From: Paraphoma chrysanthemicola | Taxonomy: Eukaryota; Ascomycota; Dothideomycetes; Pleosporales; Phaeosphaeriaceae | Length of the DNA: 64,000 nucleotides | Reading direction: 5' to 3' | Assembly: GCA_020744225.1 (NCBI GenBank) | Contig: JAGMWG010000021.1 | Coordinates: 620,001-684,000 of the forward strand | Part shown: positions 32,129-44,187 of the stretch, in pieces | How positions within the stretch are numbered: the stretch's first letter is position 1 | How the letters are laid out: every line of letters begins with the position of its first letter | The notes under the pieces: model-generated | Database searches by the model: none | What the model saw: the letters and a program-made list of their open reading frames with translations, nothing else | What the model was told of the DNA's origin: nothing | Made by a program: the position numbers and the translations under genes

Positions 32129-33781
32129 ATGTCCAACCAGCCTGAAATCAGCAAGGCTGATGTCGAGACCACCGAATCGACCCACAAACCCACACCTATT
32201 ACTCGCGGCAAAGATAAAGCAGCCGAGCTGCTCGCAGCCAACGAACGAGTGATTGTAACATCGGAAGAGAACAGAAGCGTTCTTCGAAAGATTGATCTTG
32301 TCATCCTCCCGATCTTACTCTCCGTCTATTTCCTTCAAAGCTTGGACAAAACCACGTTGTCGTACGCGTCTGTATTCGGTCTCATTCAAGATGCAAAGCT
32401 CGATCCCAACTCGCAGCAATATTCCTGGCTGGGAAGTATCGTCTACATAGCTCAGCTTGTCATGCAACCACTGGTCGCATTCTTCCTTGTGAAGTTCCCA
32501 ACTGGCAAGTTCACTGGTATCATGGTGTTCACATGGGGTGTGATCCTTTGCGGCATGGCCGGAGCGAAGAACTTTGGAGGGCTCATGGCTACACGCTTCC
32601 TCCTTGGAGCATTTGAGTCGGCCGTCGGTAAATAGTCTTCACTTCAACTCTTCGTGATAGTGCGCTGACTCTGTCCAGCACCCGCTTTCATCGCCGTTGT
32701 ACAAATGTGGTACAAGCGCTCTGAACAGACCAACCGCAACGCCGCGTGGTACTCCATGCTCGGCATAGTCAACATATTGGGCAGTCTGCTCTCGTACGGA
32801 CTTGGCCACATACAATCAGACCTCCTCCACTCTTACCAAATCATATTCCTCTTCTGTGGACTGCTCACAGTGGTCACATCGGTCTTCGTCTTTATATTCA
32901 TGCCCGACTCGCCTATGGAAGCGAAATTCCTCACCGACCACGAAAAGTTAATCGCAGTAGAGCGATTGAGAATGAACCAGATGGGTGTCGCATCGCGCGT
33001 ATGGAAATGGGACCATGTGTTGGAGGCCTTTTCAGATCCGAAGACGTGGTTATGGTTCTCCATGCTTACTGCCGTGTCAATTCCAAGTGGCGGTATAACA
33101 ACCTTCGGTCCCCTTATCATACAAGGCTTCGGGTTCGGGCAATTTCAGACGATTTTATTCAACATGCCCTTTGGCGCAGTCCAGATAATCGCGACGCTCG
33201 GCGGAGCCTGGCTGGCTACGCGATTCAAGAAGAAGGGGCCTATTCTGGTTTTGCTCTGCATCCCACCAATCGTCGGGATCGTTATCCTGATGGTAGTCGG
33301 TCGGGGTCCATCGCACCGCGGTATCCTCTTATTCGGATACTATATGACGTCCTTCTACCCTGGTATTTCGCCACTCATCTACTCTTGGTCCGGTCAAAAT
33401 ACTGGAGGTGACACGAAGAGAAAGGTGACTACCAGCATTCTGTTTGTCGGCGCGAGTGCCGGGAATATTATCGGGCCGCACTTGTTTAAGCCTTCGGAGA
33501 AGCCTAAGTATTCTCGAGGTCTCAAGGCCAACCTGATTTTGTTCATTGCCATCGTCATCTTTGTGCTGCTGGCGATGGTCTGGATCAAATTTCTCAACCG
33601 CAAGCACGCAGCAATTCGCGAAAGCATGGGCAAGGCGGCGAATGTTGTAGATCTGAGCATGGAGCATAGTAAACAGGTGGATCCTGAGGAAGCTGAGAAC
33701 GTCAGTCCTGCGGCAGTGGGAGACAAAGCGTTCGATGACGTGACGGATCTGAAGAATGAGGACTTTATATATGTATACTAG
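32129..33781 (+). CDS. MFS transporter, allantoate permease / anion:cation symporter family
   Basis: Exons 32129-32627 and 32679-33781 (GTAAAT...TCCAG, CTGAC branch) give 533 aa. After a hydrophilic N-terminus of about 65 residues come 12 predicted membrane spans. ACS/Dal5 hallmarks: DLVILPILLSVYFLQSLDKTTLSYAS in TM1, YSWLGSIVYIAQLVMQPLVAF, FPTGKFTGIMVFTWGVILC, TRFLLGAFESAVAPAF, and MWYKRSEQTNRNAAWYSMLG. The family imports organic anions such as allantoate, nicotinate, pantothenate or sugar acids. Its place opposite GH31 suggests uptake of a glycoside-derived product, possibly an acidic sugar. Plasma membrane location expected. Confidence 0.92.
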
Positions 33782-34214
33782 GCTTCCGGAGCGACATTCC
33801 CCCAGTAGCACTCAATGATCCACACGTATAGATCGATATAATAGCTCCACTGCTTTCTTACAAGTATTGAAAGACCTTGGAAAGTTCTGAGGCACCCCTT
33901 GGCATGCCGTCAACATGTTGCCTTTGTGTCGTGACGAGCTCGCCACACTCGTAACTCTTTGGTAAGACCCTCCCTTTATACCTTCGCGCACCTGGAAATT
34001 AGCTACCGCTCTGCTCGTATGATATGCGGACCAGTATTTTCCTATTGACAGGGTGGATAATGACACTTGGTAACGAAGGTGTGTTCTTCATGCTTTCGGG
34101 TAGAGTTCGGTCCTTCCCCCGCCCTTTGCCGGGCGCTCCTCCGCAGCGCGCCGCAACATAACCGGGTCGCACCCACATGGGTCAAACTCCACAATTCTTC
34201 GTCCGAAAATACCG
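33782..34214. other. Intergenic region upstream of the Zn2Cys6 gene
   Basis: 433 bp between co-directional genes. No recognised element. Confidence 0.5.
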
Positions 34215-36520
34215 ATGCAGTCCGCATCTTCATCTGAGCGGCCACGCAAAAGGCGCGCGATCAATGCATGTACCAGCTGCCGAGCGTCCAAGGTTCGGTG
34301 TGATGGCAAACGCCCCTGCCAAAGATGCGAGCGGAATGATGCCGACTGCCAGTAGTACGTTCAATTCCATCAGTGCTTCTGAAGTTGCTCGCATGCAAAA
34401 CAGTCCGAGTTCTGTCGATGCGACATTGTTTGACATCGTTAAAACTGGCTGACAGCGCCCTTCCACTAGTAGCAGCGAGACAGCTAGAGACGAAACGGTT
34501 CTTCGCATCGAAAAGCTAGAGGCCGAAATCGTCACCTTGAGGCAGGAAGTGAGTGTACTTGGTGGAGTATGTAATGCATTGAACATCTCACATGGCGATA
34601 AACTCTGACTACCGGGCCTTCAAGAATCTAAACACCGCTCCACCGATGCGGAACGACACATCAAGATTATCGAGTCATTTCGTTGAAAGCAACACTAGAC
34701 CAAACGCGGTCGACAGTGGACTCATTACTTGGGAGCAGGCTGCATCATGGTTTCGAAGGTACTGCTTTCCAACGAAGCGAGTCTTCAGCTCCCATGATTG
34801 ACCTTGCGGTAGTTTCTTTTCAGGCAGCGTATGGATTGTAGTCGCCTCGCACATTATTCGTGAGCTGAAGAGCACAGCAATACCTCGTGCCACTCTTCTG
34901 CACTCGATATGATACGATGGCTTCGGTGTCTTCTCGTAGCGTATTCCTATTCGACGCGATTACCAGCGTTGGCTGTCGAGCCGAGGAGGGATTCAACTCG
35001 CCCATTCACCGACAGCTTCAAGCTCGACTTCGCGATCACCTCACGAGCCTGCTTATCAACGCAGACTCACCATGCGTTGAGGATATACAAGCTCTCACAT
35101 TGATGGCTGCATACTCTGACAGTAAGTGTGTACGAAGTGCGTGTGAGCCAAGTACTAATTTTGTGCCTGCACCGCTCGCAGACAGTTATATCTTGATTGC
35201 GCTCGCACTAAGATTTGCAATCCAATTGAGCTTACCGACTGTAGTTGAGCAGCTCGTAGCACATGGTTCAAGCCGAGGAAGAGCCATCGGAGCTGACGAA
35301 AAAGAGCTTTACCGCTTGACACGGGTGTGGTATGGTGTTTGTAACTTAGAGCTTTTGTAAGTGATCCCACTTCGAGCAAGGCGCATTTGCTGAGCTCCTT
35401 CACAGCTTCTCCTTGGACGGCGGGAAACTGCCACGCATGACACTGTACGTTAGGACTCAGTCCAGTTTCTGTTGAATCTTGAGTATGCTTGGACCACTGT
35501 GCAGCATTATCAAGCCCAATGAGGCAAACGCAGCCGCGGCGAAATGCTCCACAAAGACTTATCGGTGGTTTGCTGCGCACTGCTAACTACCCGGCATCAT
35601 CCAGGCGCGTCTCACCCCGTAAAATCCGAAGCTTGCTAAATCACTCCGAGAGCACTCTTGTAGACATACGCTTGTTGTCGCAAGTCGAGCTGAACCTGAT
35701 CCGCTCTGAAGCATATCATAAACTGGCCGGACTACATACAGATCCAAGCCCAGCGCAGGGCGAAGCCCGACTACGAGATGTGATAAACGACACTAGCCTA
35801 GAGCTATCACTTTGGCTCGACGAATGGGTCAACATCGTCTCCAGTGACCCACCAAACCAGCAGCGTGAAAATCCGCTGCAAAATTTGCATATACAACATC
35901 AATGGGCTCTAATGACGCTTCATCTCAAGGCTGTTGCGACTACCGGCATTGAGAACATTGCGATCATGACGGAACTTCAAAAGGACTCTGTGCGGAAGGC
36001 TAAGGACGCAGCCGTTTGCCATCTCCATCATGTGCTCGATGCTTCCAGCACAAATTTGCCTCAATCCGAAGGGCAATCCACGCAAGGTTCTTTGTATCTC
36101 AGCACTTTTCGATGGACGTTGGACTACGTATGGGCAAAGTGCGCTTTTTCTGTCCTTCTTGTTCTGAGGCTTGCCATCTTGCTTCGCGACCCGGTGCCCA
36201 CTATCATGGACCTGCTCCGTGATGCGCATCGACTCCTTGAAGAATTGAAGAAGGTTACAGTTGGGCACATTGCATACTTTCAGATCTTGCAAACGAGCAT
36301 CGAGAAGTGCGAGGCAGCACTGATTGAGTATATGGCGCAGCAGAACGCAGCGCCCGGTCAAAATCCAACCTCTCCTGAAGGTACTGGAGTGGCTGAAGAT
36401 GAGTTTCAAGGATACGTCCCCACAGAGTTCATCTTCGATTGGGACTTTCCAGGCCTGAACCTCAAGCATATGTCACTTGGTTGGCAGGACTACTTCATCG
36501 ATATCGATGGCTTGTTCTGA
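34215..36520 (+). CDS. Zn2Cys6 transcription factor with fungal-specific TF domain
   Basis: Eight-exon model: 34215-34354, 34470-34566, 34625-34758, 34871-35121, 35182-35356, 35406-35444, 35505-35564 and 35605-36520, giving 603 aa. Seen: basic PRKRRAIN then a perfect zinc cluster, CTSCRASKVRCDGKRPCQRCERNDADC (key Cys in C-x2-C-x6-C-x5-C-x2-C-x6-C order); a short coiled coil LRIEKLEAEIVTLRQEV; then the middle homology region with SGLITWEQAASWF, YLVPLFCTRYDTMASVS, EDIQALTLMAAYSD, FSLDGGKLPRM and LLSQVELNLIRSEAY. The intron at 34759-34870 is the least certain; the 35565-35604 intron is only 40 nt but has a GCTAAC branch and keeps frame. Probably nuclear. It follows the GH31/MFS pair and is the obvious candidate local regulator. 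Confidence 0.85.
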
Positions 36521-37234
36521 CAAACACCCCAGATGGGAAGTCGGGAAGGGCGTTGCGTACACCTCCGGCTCCAGCGCACACTCGACGGAGCATGGCGAAC
36601 CCCCCGATAAAAACATAAAATACATGAGCTGAGCTCTAACAGCGCCTGTTTACATCCACGATAACTTCAAATCTAGCAGCGAATTTAGAGCCCGTTGTTC
36701 TTCAGCGGATATCAAAGGGTGCGGTGATGCTTTCTCGCGACAATGTCGTTCATATCAACGTCCGTGCACCTTAGGAAATTGGTTGCGCCGAGGTTTTAGC
36801 GGCGAGCGCCACTTCTCTCGTTTCCCTTGATCAGTTCCTTTATCATCGGCAACTTTTCCCTACCTAACAAACGCACCCTCTTCTACATGCAGACTTCGAC
36901 GCATGACCTCTGCGGCGTCCTCTCAATGATATCCCGCACTCGGCGCCCAGGTCCGCTGCCATGAATAACTTGAAAGACGCTTGCTCATCCCGCCGATAGC
37001 GCCGCGGCATGGCATTGGCGTTTCACCTCGACCAATCGCACCTACGTCATGTAGCATCAACGGTCAGGAACGCGGAGGTGTCGCGTGCGCAGGCGCTCAA
37101 GATATCCCGCATGGCAAAACGTTGCTTTCCTTAAGAGCCTCTTGTTAGTGCTTCTTTAGATCGTGCAATCCTTCTCATTGCCGCACAACCGGAACGATCA
37201 CTTCTTCAACCAGTCGTTCGGAATTTCCATCACG
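36521..37234. other. Intergenic region
   Basis: 714 bp between co-directional genes. No supported gene; the open frame upstream of 37235 begins only at GTG. Confidence 0.5.
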
Positions 37235-38669
37235 ATGGGGATCAATTCTTCGGAACTCATTGTTCCATTTGCTGGAGCCATTCAGGCAGCATTTTCCGTC
37301 CTCCTTACCATTGCCTTTGGTGTCGCCGCTGCGCAATTCAATTTGTTGTCGGTGAGCGCAGCCAAGGAGGTCTCGAAACTATGCGTGCGCATGTTCCTGC
37401 CCGCTCTCCTCATCTACAAGATTGGATCCAACTTGCACCAAGAAACTGGTGTGAGATATATCCCGGTTATTAGTAAGTTGACATCTCATTCCGTTCAGGC
37501 ACATTTATGGACCGTACATTCTTTTCTTGGCAGCTGGCAGTGTAATATTCTCCTTACCAGAACAGCTACTGACATGCTGTGTTATAGTCTGGTCGATATC
37601 GTATACCCTCCTCTCGGTCCTCCTCGGTCGCGTACTTACCCACATCTTCAAGTTGCCAAGCTGGGTAACACCAGCAATCGCTTTCAACAACACCACAAGC
37701 CTGCCGCTTCTCCTCATCGAATCGTTGAAGCAGACACAAGTCCTGGATGTCATACTTGTCGGTGGAGACACAGCGGCCGACGCGCTTGACCGTGCTGAAT
37801 CGTACTTCTTGATCAACGCAATGATAAGCAACTCGCTCACATTTGCGCTGGGACCGCGGCTGCTCAAGCCTGGCGATGAGGACGCGCCAGATGACAAAGA
37901 AGAGGAGGCGAATGAAAACGATGAAGAACAAGATGGAGACAATGGCAATAATGACATCGAGCGTGGACCTGACGGGCTCATCAATGAGCACACGTCGTTA
38001 TTACCGCAGCGGGTCACTCGTCCAACAAATCGTGCTAGCAAGAAAGGTTATTTGAAGACACGAAATTGGTTCAATGGTCTTGGGCCAAAGACTCAGGAGG
38101 TTGTGGAGGTTGCGTGGCAATTTGCAAACGCACCACTCTTAGGAGCAATTGTGGGCGCCATAATCGGACTTACACCCGCGCTCCACAGATTATTCTTCAA
38201 CAACAGTAATGAGGGTGGTTACCTCAACGCCTGGCTCACAACAGCCATCAAGAACATCGGAGAATTGTTTGCATCCACGCAGATCATCGTGGTTGGGGTG
38301 AAACTCAGCCAGAGCATGCTGCATATGAAACGAGGCGAAGACAGCGGAGAGGTATCGAAACCTAGCCTGGCCCTAGTCATACTCATCCGGTTCCTTATCT
38401 GGCCATTGATCAGCATTCCCTTGATCTGGGTGCTCGCATCGCAGACGCATTTGTTGGATGCCGACCCGATGCTCTGGTTCGCCATGATGCTCATGCCCAC
38501 AGGCCCACCTGCGATGATTTTGGTTGCCCTCACAGACGTGACAGGCGCACCAGAGTCGATGAAGATGACGATTGCGAAATTCCTGACGATTAGCTACGCC
38601 ATTACGCCGCTTATATGCTTTGCGGTTGTAGGGAGCTTAAAGGCCACTGAGGCTGCGATTGGTCGATAG
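37235..38669 (+). CDS. PIN-like auxin efflux carrier family membrane protein
   Basis: Exons 37235-37472 and 37534-38669 (GTAAGT...GGCAG) give 457 aa. About five N-terminal spans (ELIVPFAGAIQAAFSVLLTIAFGVAA; MFLPALLIYKIGSNL; LLTCCVIVWSISYTLLSVLLG; WVTPAIAFNNTTSLPLLLIESL) are followed by a long acidic loop (about 215-290, KEEEANENDEEQDGDN). About five C-terminal spans follow, including LLGAIVGAIIGLTPALHRLFF, IIVVGVKLSQSML and LWFAMMLMPTGPPAMILVAL. This is the two-fold repeat layout of the family, with proline-broken helices (NNTTSLP, PTGPPA). Fungal relatives sit in the ER or plasma membrane; the substrate is unknown. Confidence 0.9.
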
Positions 38670-39282
38670 AATCTAGCATAGTAGTATAACGTGCCACAAA
38701 ATTGAAATTCTTACACTTGATGCGAAGGAAGCACAAATGCACGCGAGAATTTAATGCTTGTTGATGGCGCGCATGCATTCAGTCGAGTGACTGAGATCTG
38801 ACACTTCTTCGACGTGGTCGGGAAGTGGAGGGCAGGGCTGCCGAGAGGCGCCTTGGCCACGCTCCGTGTCAAAGGTTTCATCGCCAGCACAAATGGGAAC
38901 TTCTTATTGAGTTCACTTATACCCAATTCGCGATGACAAGAAAAGCCACGACTTGGGCTGCCATCTCGGTTTCGAAAGACGGCTTTTCGAACCCATGCGA
39001 CTTGCGGTGCGTCTGCCAGTGAATGTGAACTCTGCCTGCTGCGGAGTAGACTTGGCTGCGGTTCCCCCACATGCGCTCCGCAGGATGCTCAATGCCCAGA
39101 TGGAATTGGGAAATAGATCTGAGAAGCACCGTTACCGCTGGGGACACTTGCTAACCACTCTGAACTTTCATGTCTTGCGTTGTGGATATTCAACATTCAC
39201 AGATCGGTAACGCTACGTCCCAAAATCATTCTATGGTCTGAAGGACTTATATCGACAGCTTCCTGTTCTTAGCACCACTACC
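38670..39282. other. Intergenic region upstream of the P450 gene
   Basis: 613 bp, no supported gene or repeat. Confidence 0.5.
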
Positions 39283-40999
39283 ATGACTGTCGCATCTTAT
39301 CTACCAATTCTGCGGCACCTCAGCTCGTTAGAAATTGCAGCATGGTTAGCCACAGCATTGGCAGTATGCTACATCTTTTTTAGTGTACGGGTTGAGTTTC
39401 CTTTCGTAATTGTAGCAATCACCGTTGGTGCAAGGCGGGGCTGACCATTTGTCACATTCAGAACTTTCTCGGTGTGTTGCGTAGTCCGCTGAGACAGATA
39501 CCAGGTCCTTGGTGGGCAAGGTTTACCGGCCTTGGTATCGTCTTGAAGGGTCTTAGGGGACGTCGAGTATATGTGAGTGCGACCTCTGAAGAACGATATG
39601 CACGAATTGCGATCGTACACGATCTGATTTCGACGCGGCGTAGGGCCTTGAGAAACTTCATCACAAGTACGGACCTATTGTTCGCATTGGCCCGAACGAA
39701 GTTTCTATTGATGACTGGCGCCAACTGCGAGTCATCTATGCCAACTCGAAGACTGCCCTGAAAGATGGGGCTTTCTACCATTCCGCTACATTTGTTGGAA
39801 GAAACAACATCTTCCAAATGACGTAGGCGCAGCCGAATGCATTCGCGAAACAACGCTTACCATCTCATAGCAACCCTGTGGAACACGGCGGCCGTCGCAA
39901 AATGAGCAATTCCTCTTACGCATTGAGGTCAATCACCCAATTAGATCCTTTGATTCGGGACAAGGCGGAAGCATTCGCACGTCGTCTTCTAGATGAAGCA
40001 GAGACATCTCCGAACAAGACTGCAGATGCATACAAGCTATGCGGACTTTTCAGCTTCGAAACAATCTGCAAGTCAGCATTCGCCAAGGAATTCGACGATG
40101 CTCTCGCGGATCGAGGTGCCCTGAAGCTCCTCCAATCGATGGAGCGCAGCGCAATCACACTCATATTCGATGGTGTGTTCCCTTTCCTGAGATCGACTGG
40201 TCTTGGGGCGAGGCTACCTGGCTCTGTCGGAGAAGCTTACCGTAGCCTTCAGTACTGGGAAGAAGAATCTAGGAACATGGTCGATCATTTCCTGGCGAAA
40301 TCTTCCGCTGACGCAAAGTTTCTGCTGTCTCCCATCGCTACAGGCGTCGATGGCTTTCTTGGTCGGAAGCTCAATCACGAAGAACTTGTTGAAGAAGCAA
40401 TGGGGTACATGTTTGCGGGGAGCGGAACTACATCTTCTACGCTGACATATCTGTTGTATGCGTTGTCTCTACCAGAGAACACATGTATCCAGGAGCAACT
40501 CCGAGACGAGATACGCAACATCCCAGCCAACGATATGAATGCTCTTCGTCAAAACGCATTCGTCAACGCTGTCATCAAAGAGACTTTCCGCCGGTTTCCG
40601 ACGATTATTTCGACGCTTCCTCGCGTCCTTCAAGGTCCTCTACATATCGGCGAAACTCTTATACCCGCTGGCACTGTCGTAGGTATGCAGAACTGGATGC
40701 ACCATCGCAACCCCGAAGTCTTCCCCAATCACGACCAGTTCTTGCCAGCTCGCTGGCTGCATAGCAGTGAGGCAATGGAGGGCTCTCTTACACCCTTCAG
40801 TATTGGTCAGCGCAATTGCATTGGACAAAACCTGGCGTGGGAAGAGCTGTACATAGCCGTTGATGTATTGATGCGCGCTGGGTTGAAATTTCGGATAGGA
40901 TCAGAAATGAAGATAGAGGAGATGGAGATGGAGGATCGATTCAACATTGCCCCTAGAGGTCGTAGACTGATGCTAGAGGTTGAGAAGGTCACATTCTAG
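39283..40999 (+). CDS. Cytochrome P450 monooxygenase
   Basis: Five exons with consistent frame: 39283-39384, 39462-39572, 39644-39822 and 39871-40999, the last uninterrupted (so four coding exons in total), giving 506 aa. An N-terminal membrane anchor (SLEIAAWLATALAVCYIFFS) is followed by a proline hinge RQIPGPWWARF. Then come YGPIVRIGPNEVSI, NIFQMTNPVEHGGRR, an I-helix FAGSGTTSSTLTYLL, the ExxR motif KETFRRFP, a PERF-like FLPARWL, and the haem loop FSIGQRNCIGQNLA with ligand C447. ER-anchored class II P450. The order of motifs resembles secondary-metabolite P450s, but no core synthase is nearby. Neighbours are a PIN-like carrier and a TRI12-type pump. Confidence 0.92.
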
Positions 41000-42345
41000 T
41001 GAATCATCGGAAGCACCACACCAGGGTATAGCAGCGCGTAGACAGATCTCCACACCAATGGCTCCAGAAATGCTAAGCAGACCAATAATCAGTTGATGTA
41101 AACTTCAAGAGACTTACAGATACTTTCCTGGACATCGCGATCCCCTAGCTGATGTAGATGGCAGCGTCCTCCGTGTTGGGTGCATACCTTCATCGTAGCT
41201 CTGTTGCATGCACGAAAGCCGGACCGCATGGACTGGAGACGAAATGCCTAGGTATCTGCCTGACTAGTACAGTAGCGACCAATGAGATACCACCGTCGAC
41301 TGGCGCTCCACTCACATACTTGCAGCCATACCATTGATAGCTTTCTGCCGTAGGTCACCATTTCGGCACATTGCTGCGACCACGAATATCCTGAGTGCGC
41401 TGGAATTTGCGCAGGATAATGAGTGCACCAGATTCACATGAGCTGGGCCGGTCCGGCTCTCTACTGCCAACTTCGAGAATTAGCTCAGGCGATGGACCGA
41501 TTTGTATCCGACATGGGCCGTGGTGATGTTTCCTGGTAGACCATTTTGGGCGATTAGATCAGCCCATATACATCACCAAGCTAAGGTTCATTCTGTTAGA
41601 GGTACATTGTACGTTCCGCAGTTGTTATGACGCTCAATATACTGCGCTCGAAGACATGTGCCCAACTCAACAGAAGTGCTTACTGCACGCCGTAAAATAC
41701 GACTTAGGAATCCACACATTGCAAAGAACAGATCATTATAGAAGTCATCCGGATCAGCCTGGACCCGGCGATCCGATTACACTTGCACTTTCTTCAAGCT
41801 TACTCCTCACGCTATACCTGTTTGCACTCAATGCTACATGCATTATCGTTCACAACTATTGATCGGACAGACTCACTTGGTGTTGTTTCATGGCGCCCAG
41901 GCAATCAACTACCGAACATATCTGCCTGGTCCAGAACAGTTTGTCTCCAAGTTAGATTCTACCGAACTGGTCAATACTAGCGGTTGACATCTCAAATCTG
42001 GGGGTTCGTGCTCCACATCCCGACACTTCGGCTGGGCAAACACCACTAGCTTCCCGACAAGATTGGCGTCACTATTTTCGACCAATGATAGTCAGATGGC
42101 ACTCACATGTCTCGCTAAAAGTCTTTCGTGGCGTACCCCAGAATCAACTACCGTCACACGTGCAGATGTAAGTTTCCGAACTGTCGGGTACCCCAGATTT
42201 GCCCAGACCGGGGTGTGGAGTGCTGGCTTGGACGGTTCGGTGACTGATGAACACGCGATCTAGAGGCATATAGAACCGCTGCATACCGTGTACGGGCTCC
42301 GCATTCACTTTGCTTGAAAGAATTTGCACTGACACTTTCATCACA
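41000..42345. other. Intergenic region, no supported gene
   Basis: About 1.35 kb. Only short frames (for example 41656-41862, 42063-42263) with no recognisable content. It holds the promoter of the TRI12-type pump. Confidence 0.5.
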
Positions 42346-44187
42346 ATGTCGTCTCCCAAGCGCGACGACACGCAAAACATTGAGAACATCAATGCAGACA
42401 GCAGCAGCCATGCGTCCCTGGCGGCCGTGGACGTTAAGGTCCACATATCTGCAAGGACAATCATCGCTGTCGCTGTAAGTCCCCAGATCGAGGCACAAAT
42501 GCATTCGCTAACCTACCTGTCGAATAGGCTGTGTGCTTGATCTTCTCCGCACAACTCCTGGCCCTCGTCGGAGCTGGCCTCCTCGCACGTTACATGGCCA
42601 GAGACCTGGGGGCACCAACTTTGTCAGTTTGGTTCTCGTCGTGCATTGTTATCGTCACATTGTCTACGATCCTTCCCATCAGCCAAGCTGCGGACTATTG
42701 GGGCCGAAAGTACCTCATCCTCGGTACAACTGCCTTTGGAGTTGTGGGATCAATCATGATCTCGAGGTCGCAAAATATAGCCACCGCAATCGCTGGATTC
42801 GTAGTCACCGGCGTAGCCCTGGGATGCCAATCGATTTGCTACGCGATTCCATCAGAAGTCCTTCACCGCAAGCACCGTGCACACGGACAGGCCGCAGCCA
42901 ACGTAGCATCCGGTATGGGAGCGGTCATTGGAGTGCTTGTCGGCGGAGCTCTGGTACGGCAGAACAATGAAGGCTGGCGCATTTATTGGTATCTGAGCAT
43001 GGCTTTGTTCACACTAGGCTTCGTTGGAGTATTCTTCGGCTATAACCCACCAAAGCGTGAACAAGAGGTGGCGTACAACTCACTAGAAAAGATCCGGCGT
43101 ATGGACTGGGTTGGCAGCGGGCTCGTCGCAACTGGTCTCGTGCTGCTCGTTGTCGCGCTTCAATACTCGGGCAATCCATACCGATTTGTGGATGGTCATG
43201 TCTTGGGCCCATTCATCAGTGGCATAGCGTGCCTGATTGGATTCGGCCTTTGGGAATGGAAGGGCACCAGTGAAGGGCTCTTGGACCACAGGCTATTTGG
43301 ACACCGGAACTTTCCCCTCGCCGTCGTTGGATTCTTCATCGAGGGAGTGTCATTCCTGACCGTGTCAAATTACTTCGCGTTCGAGATCTCCTTCCTCAAG
43401 CACGTGAATACATTCAACGCCGGCCTACCGTTTGCCATGCTGTTCTTGGCGTCCATGGTAACGGCCTTTGCTTGCGGCTTCTACACGACCTGGACCAGAC
43501 AGATCCGAGAGCCGATCGTTGCTGGTTTCCTCCTTCTCATCGCGTTTGCGATTCTCATGGCATTCTTCAAAGCCAGTCTGTCCATGGCGCACGCATATGG
43601 CTATGCCGTCGTTGGTGGCGGCGGACTCGGGTTCATCCTGAACAGCGTCATGGTAGCAGCGCATATGGGTACTCCAGCAGACATGATATCTCTCAGCTCT
43701 GGACTCGCCACCGCGACAAGGTCTTTGGGAGGGGCCATAGGCCTCGCCATCAATAACGCAATATTCAGCAACAGCCTCCAGACGGAGTTGCCGCGGAAGA
43801 TCACAGCCGCGGTGTTGCCTTTGGGTTTAAATCCACGGCAATTACCTGCACTGTTCGGCGCACTGGCGAGCCAGAATCGGGCGGCCGTCGCTGCTATTCC
43901 TGGCATGACGCCGCGGATTGCAGGTGCAGCTGCAGGGGCTTTGGAAGAAGCTTATCGATTGTCATTCAGAAAGCTCTGGATTTGTTGTGCCGCATTTAGC
44001 GCTGCTGGCGCTCTTTGTAAGTGACTAATGCAGTATTACTCTAAGACCTAGGACTAATCAGCTGATAGGCTCTGTATTCCTTAAGAACCCCAAGGCAGAG
44101 TTCACCGAACATATTGACGCACCTGTCGAGGTCTCGGTCCTGCAAGCTCAGGAGGAAATCGAGAAGAAGCAAGGTTATCGTGTTTGA
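42346..44187 (+). CDS. MFS efflux pump, TRI12 type
   Basis: Exons 42346-42474, 42528-44016 and 44069-44187 give 578 aa; the first intron has a GCTAAC branch, the second a GTAAGT donor. About 14 membrane spans. TRI12-type signatures: LPISQAADYWGRKYLILG (the loop 2-3 motif), GVALGCQSICYAIPSEVLHRKHR and NVASGMGAVIGVLVGGALV. Late motif: MGTPADMISLSSGLATATRSLGGAIGLAI. The C-terminal tail is hydrophilic (EKKQGYRV). Related pumps export trichothecenes or siderophores; the cargo here is unknown. It follows the P450 in the same direction after 1.35 kb. Confidence 0.9.

Noticed and set aside
34645..34685. Alternative frame reading AERHIKIIESFR within the Zn2Cys6 gene
   Set aside because: It resembles coiled-coil sequence of such regulators, but it is closed by stops on both sides, and the chosen frame joins cleanly to the SGLITWEQAASWF block.
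37235..44187. Secondary-metabolite gene cluster
   Set aside because: P450 and MFS genes alone do not make one; no PKS, NRPS, terpene cyclase or prenyltransferase lies in the window.
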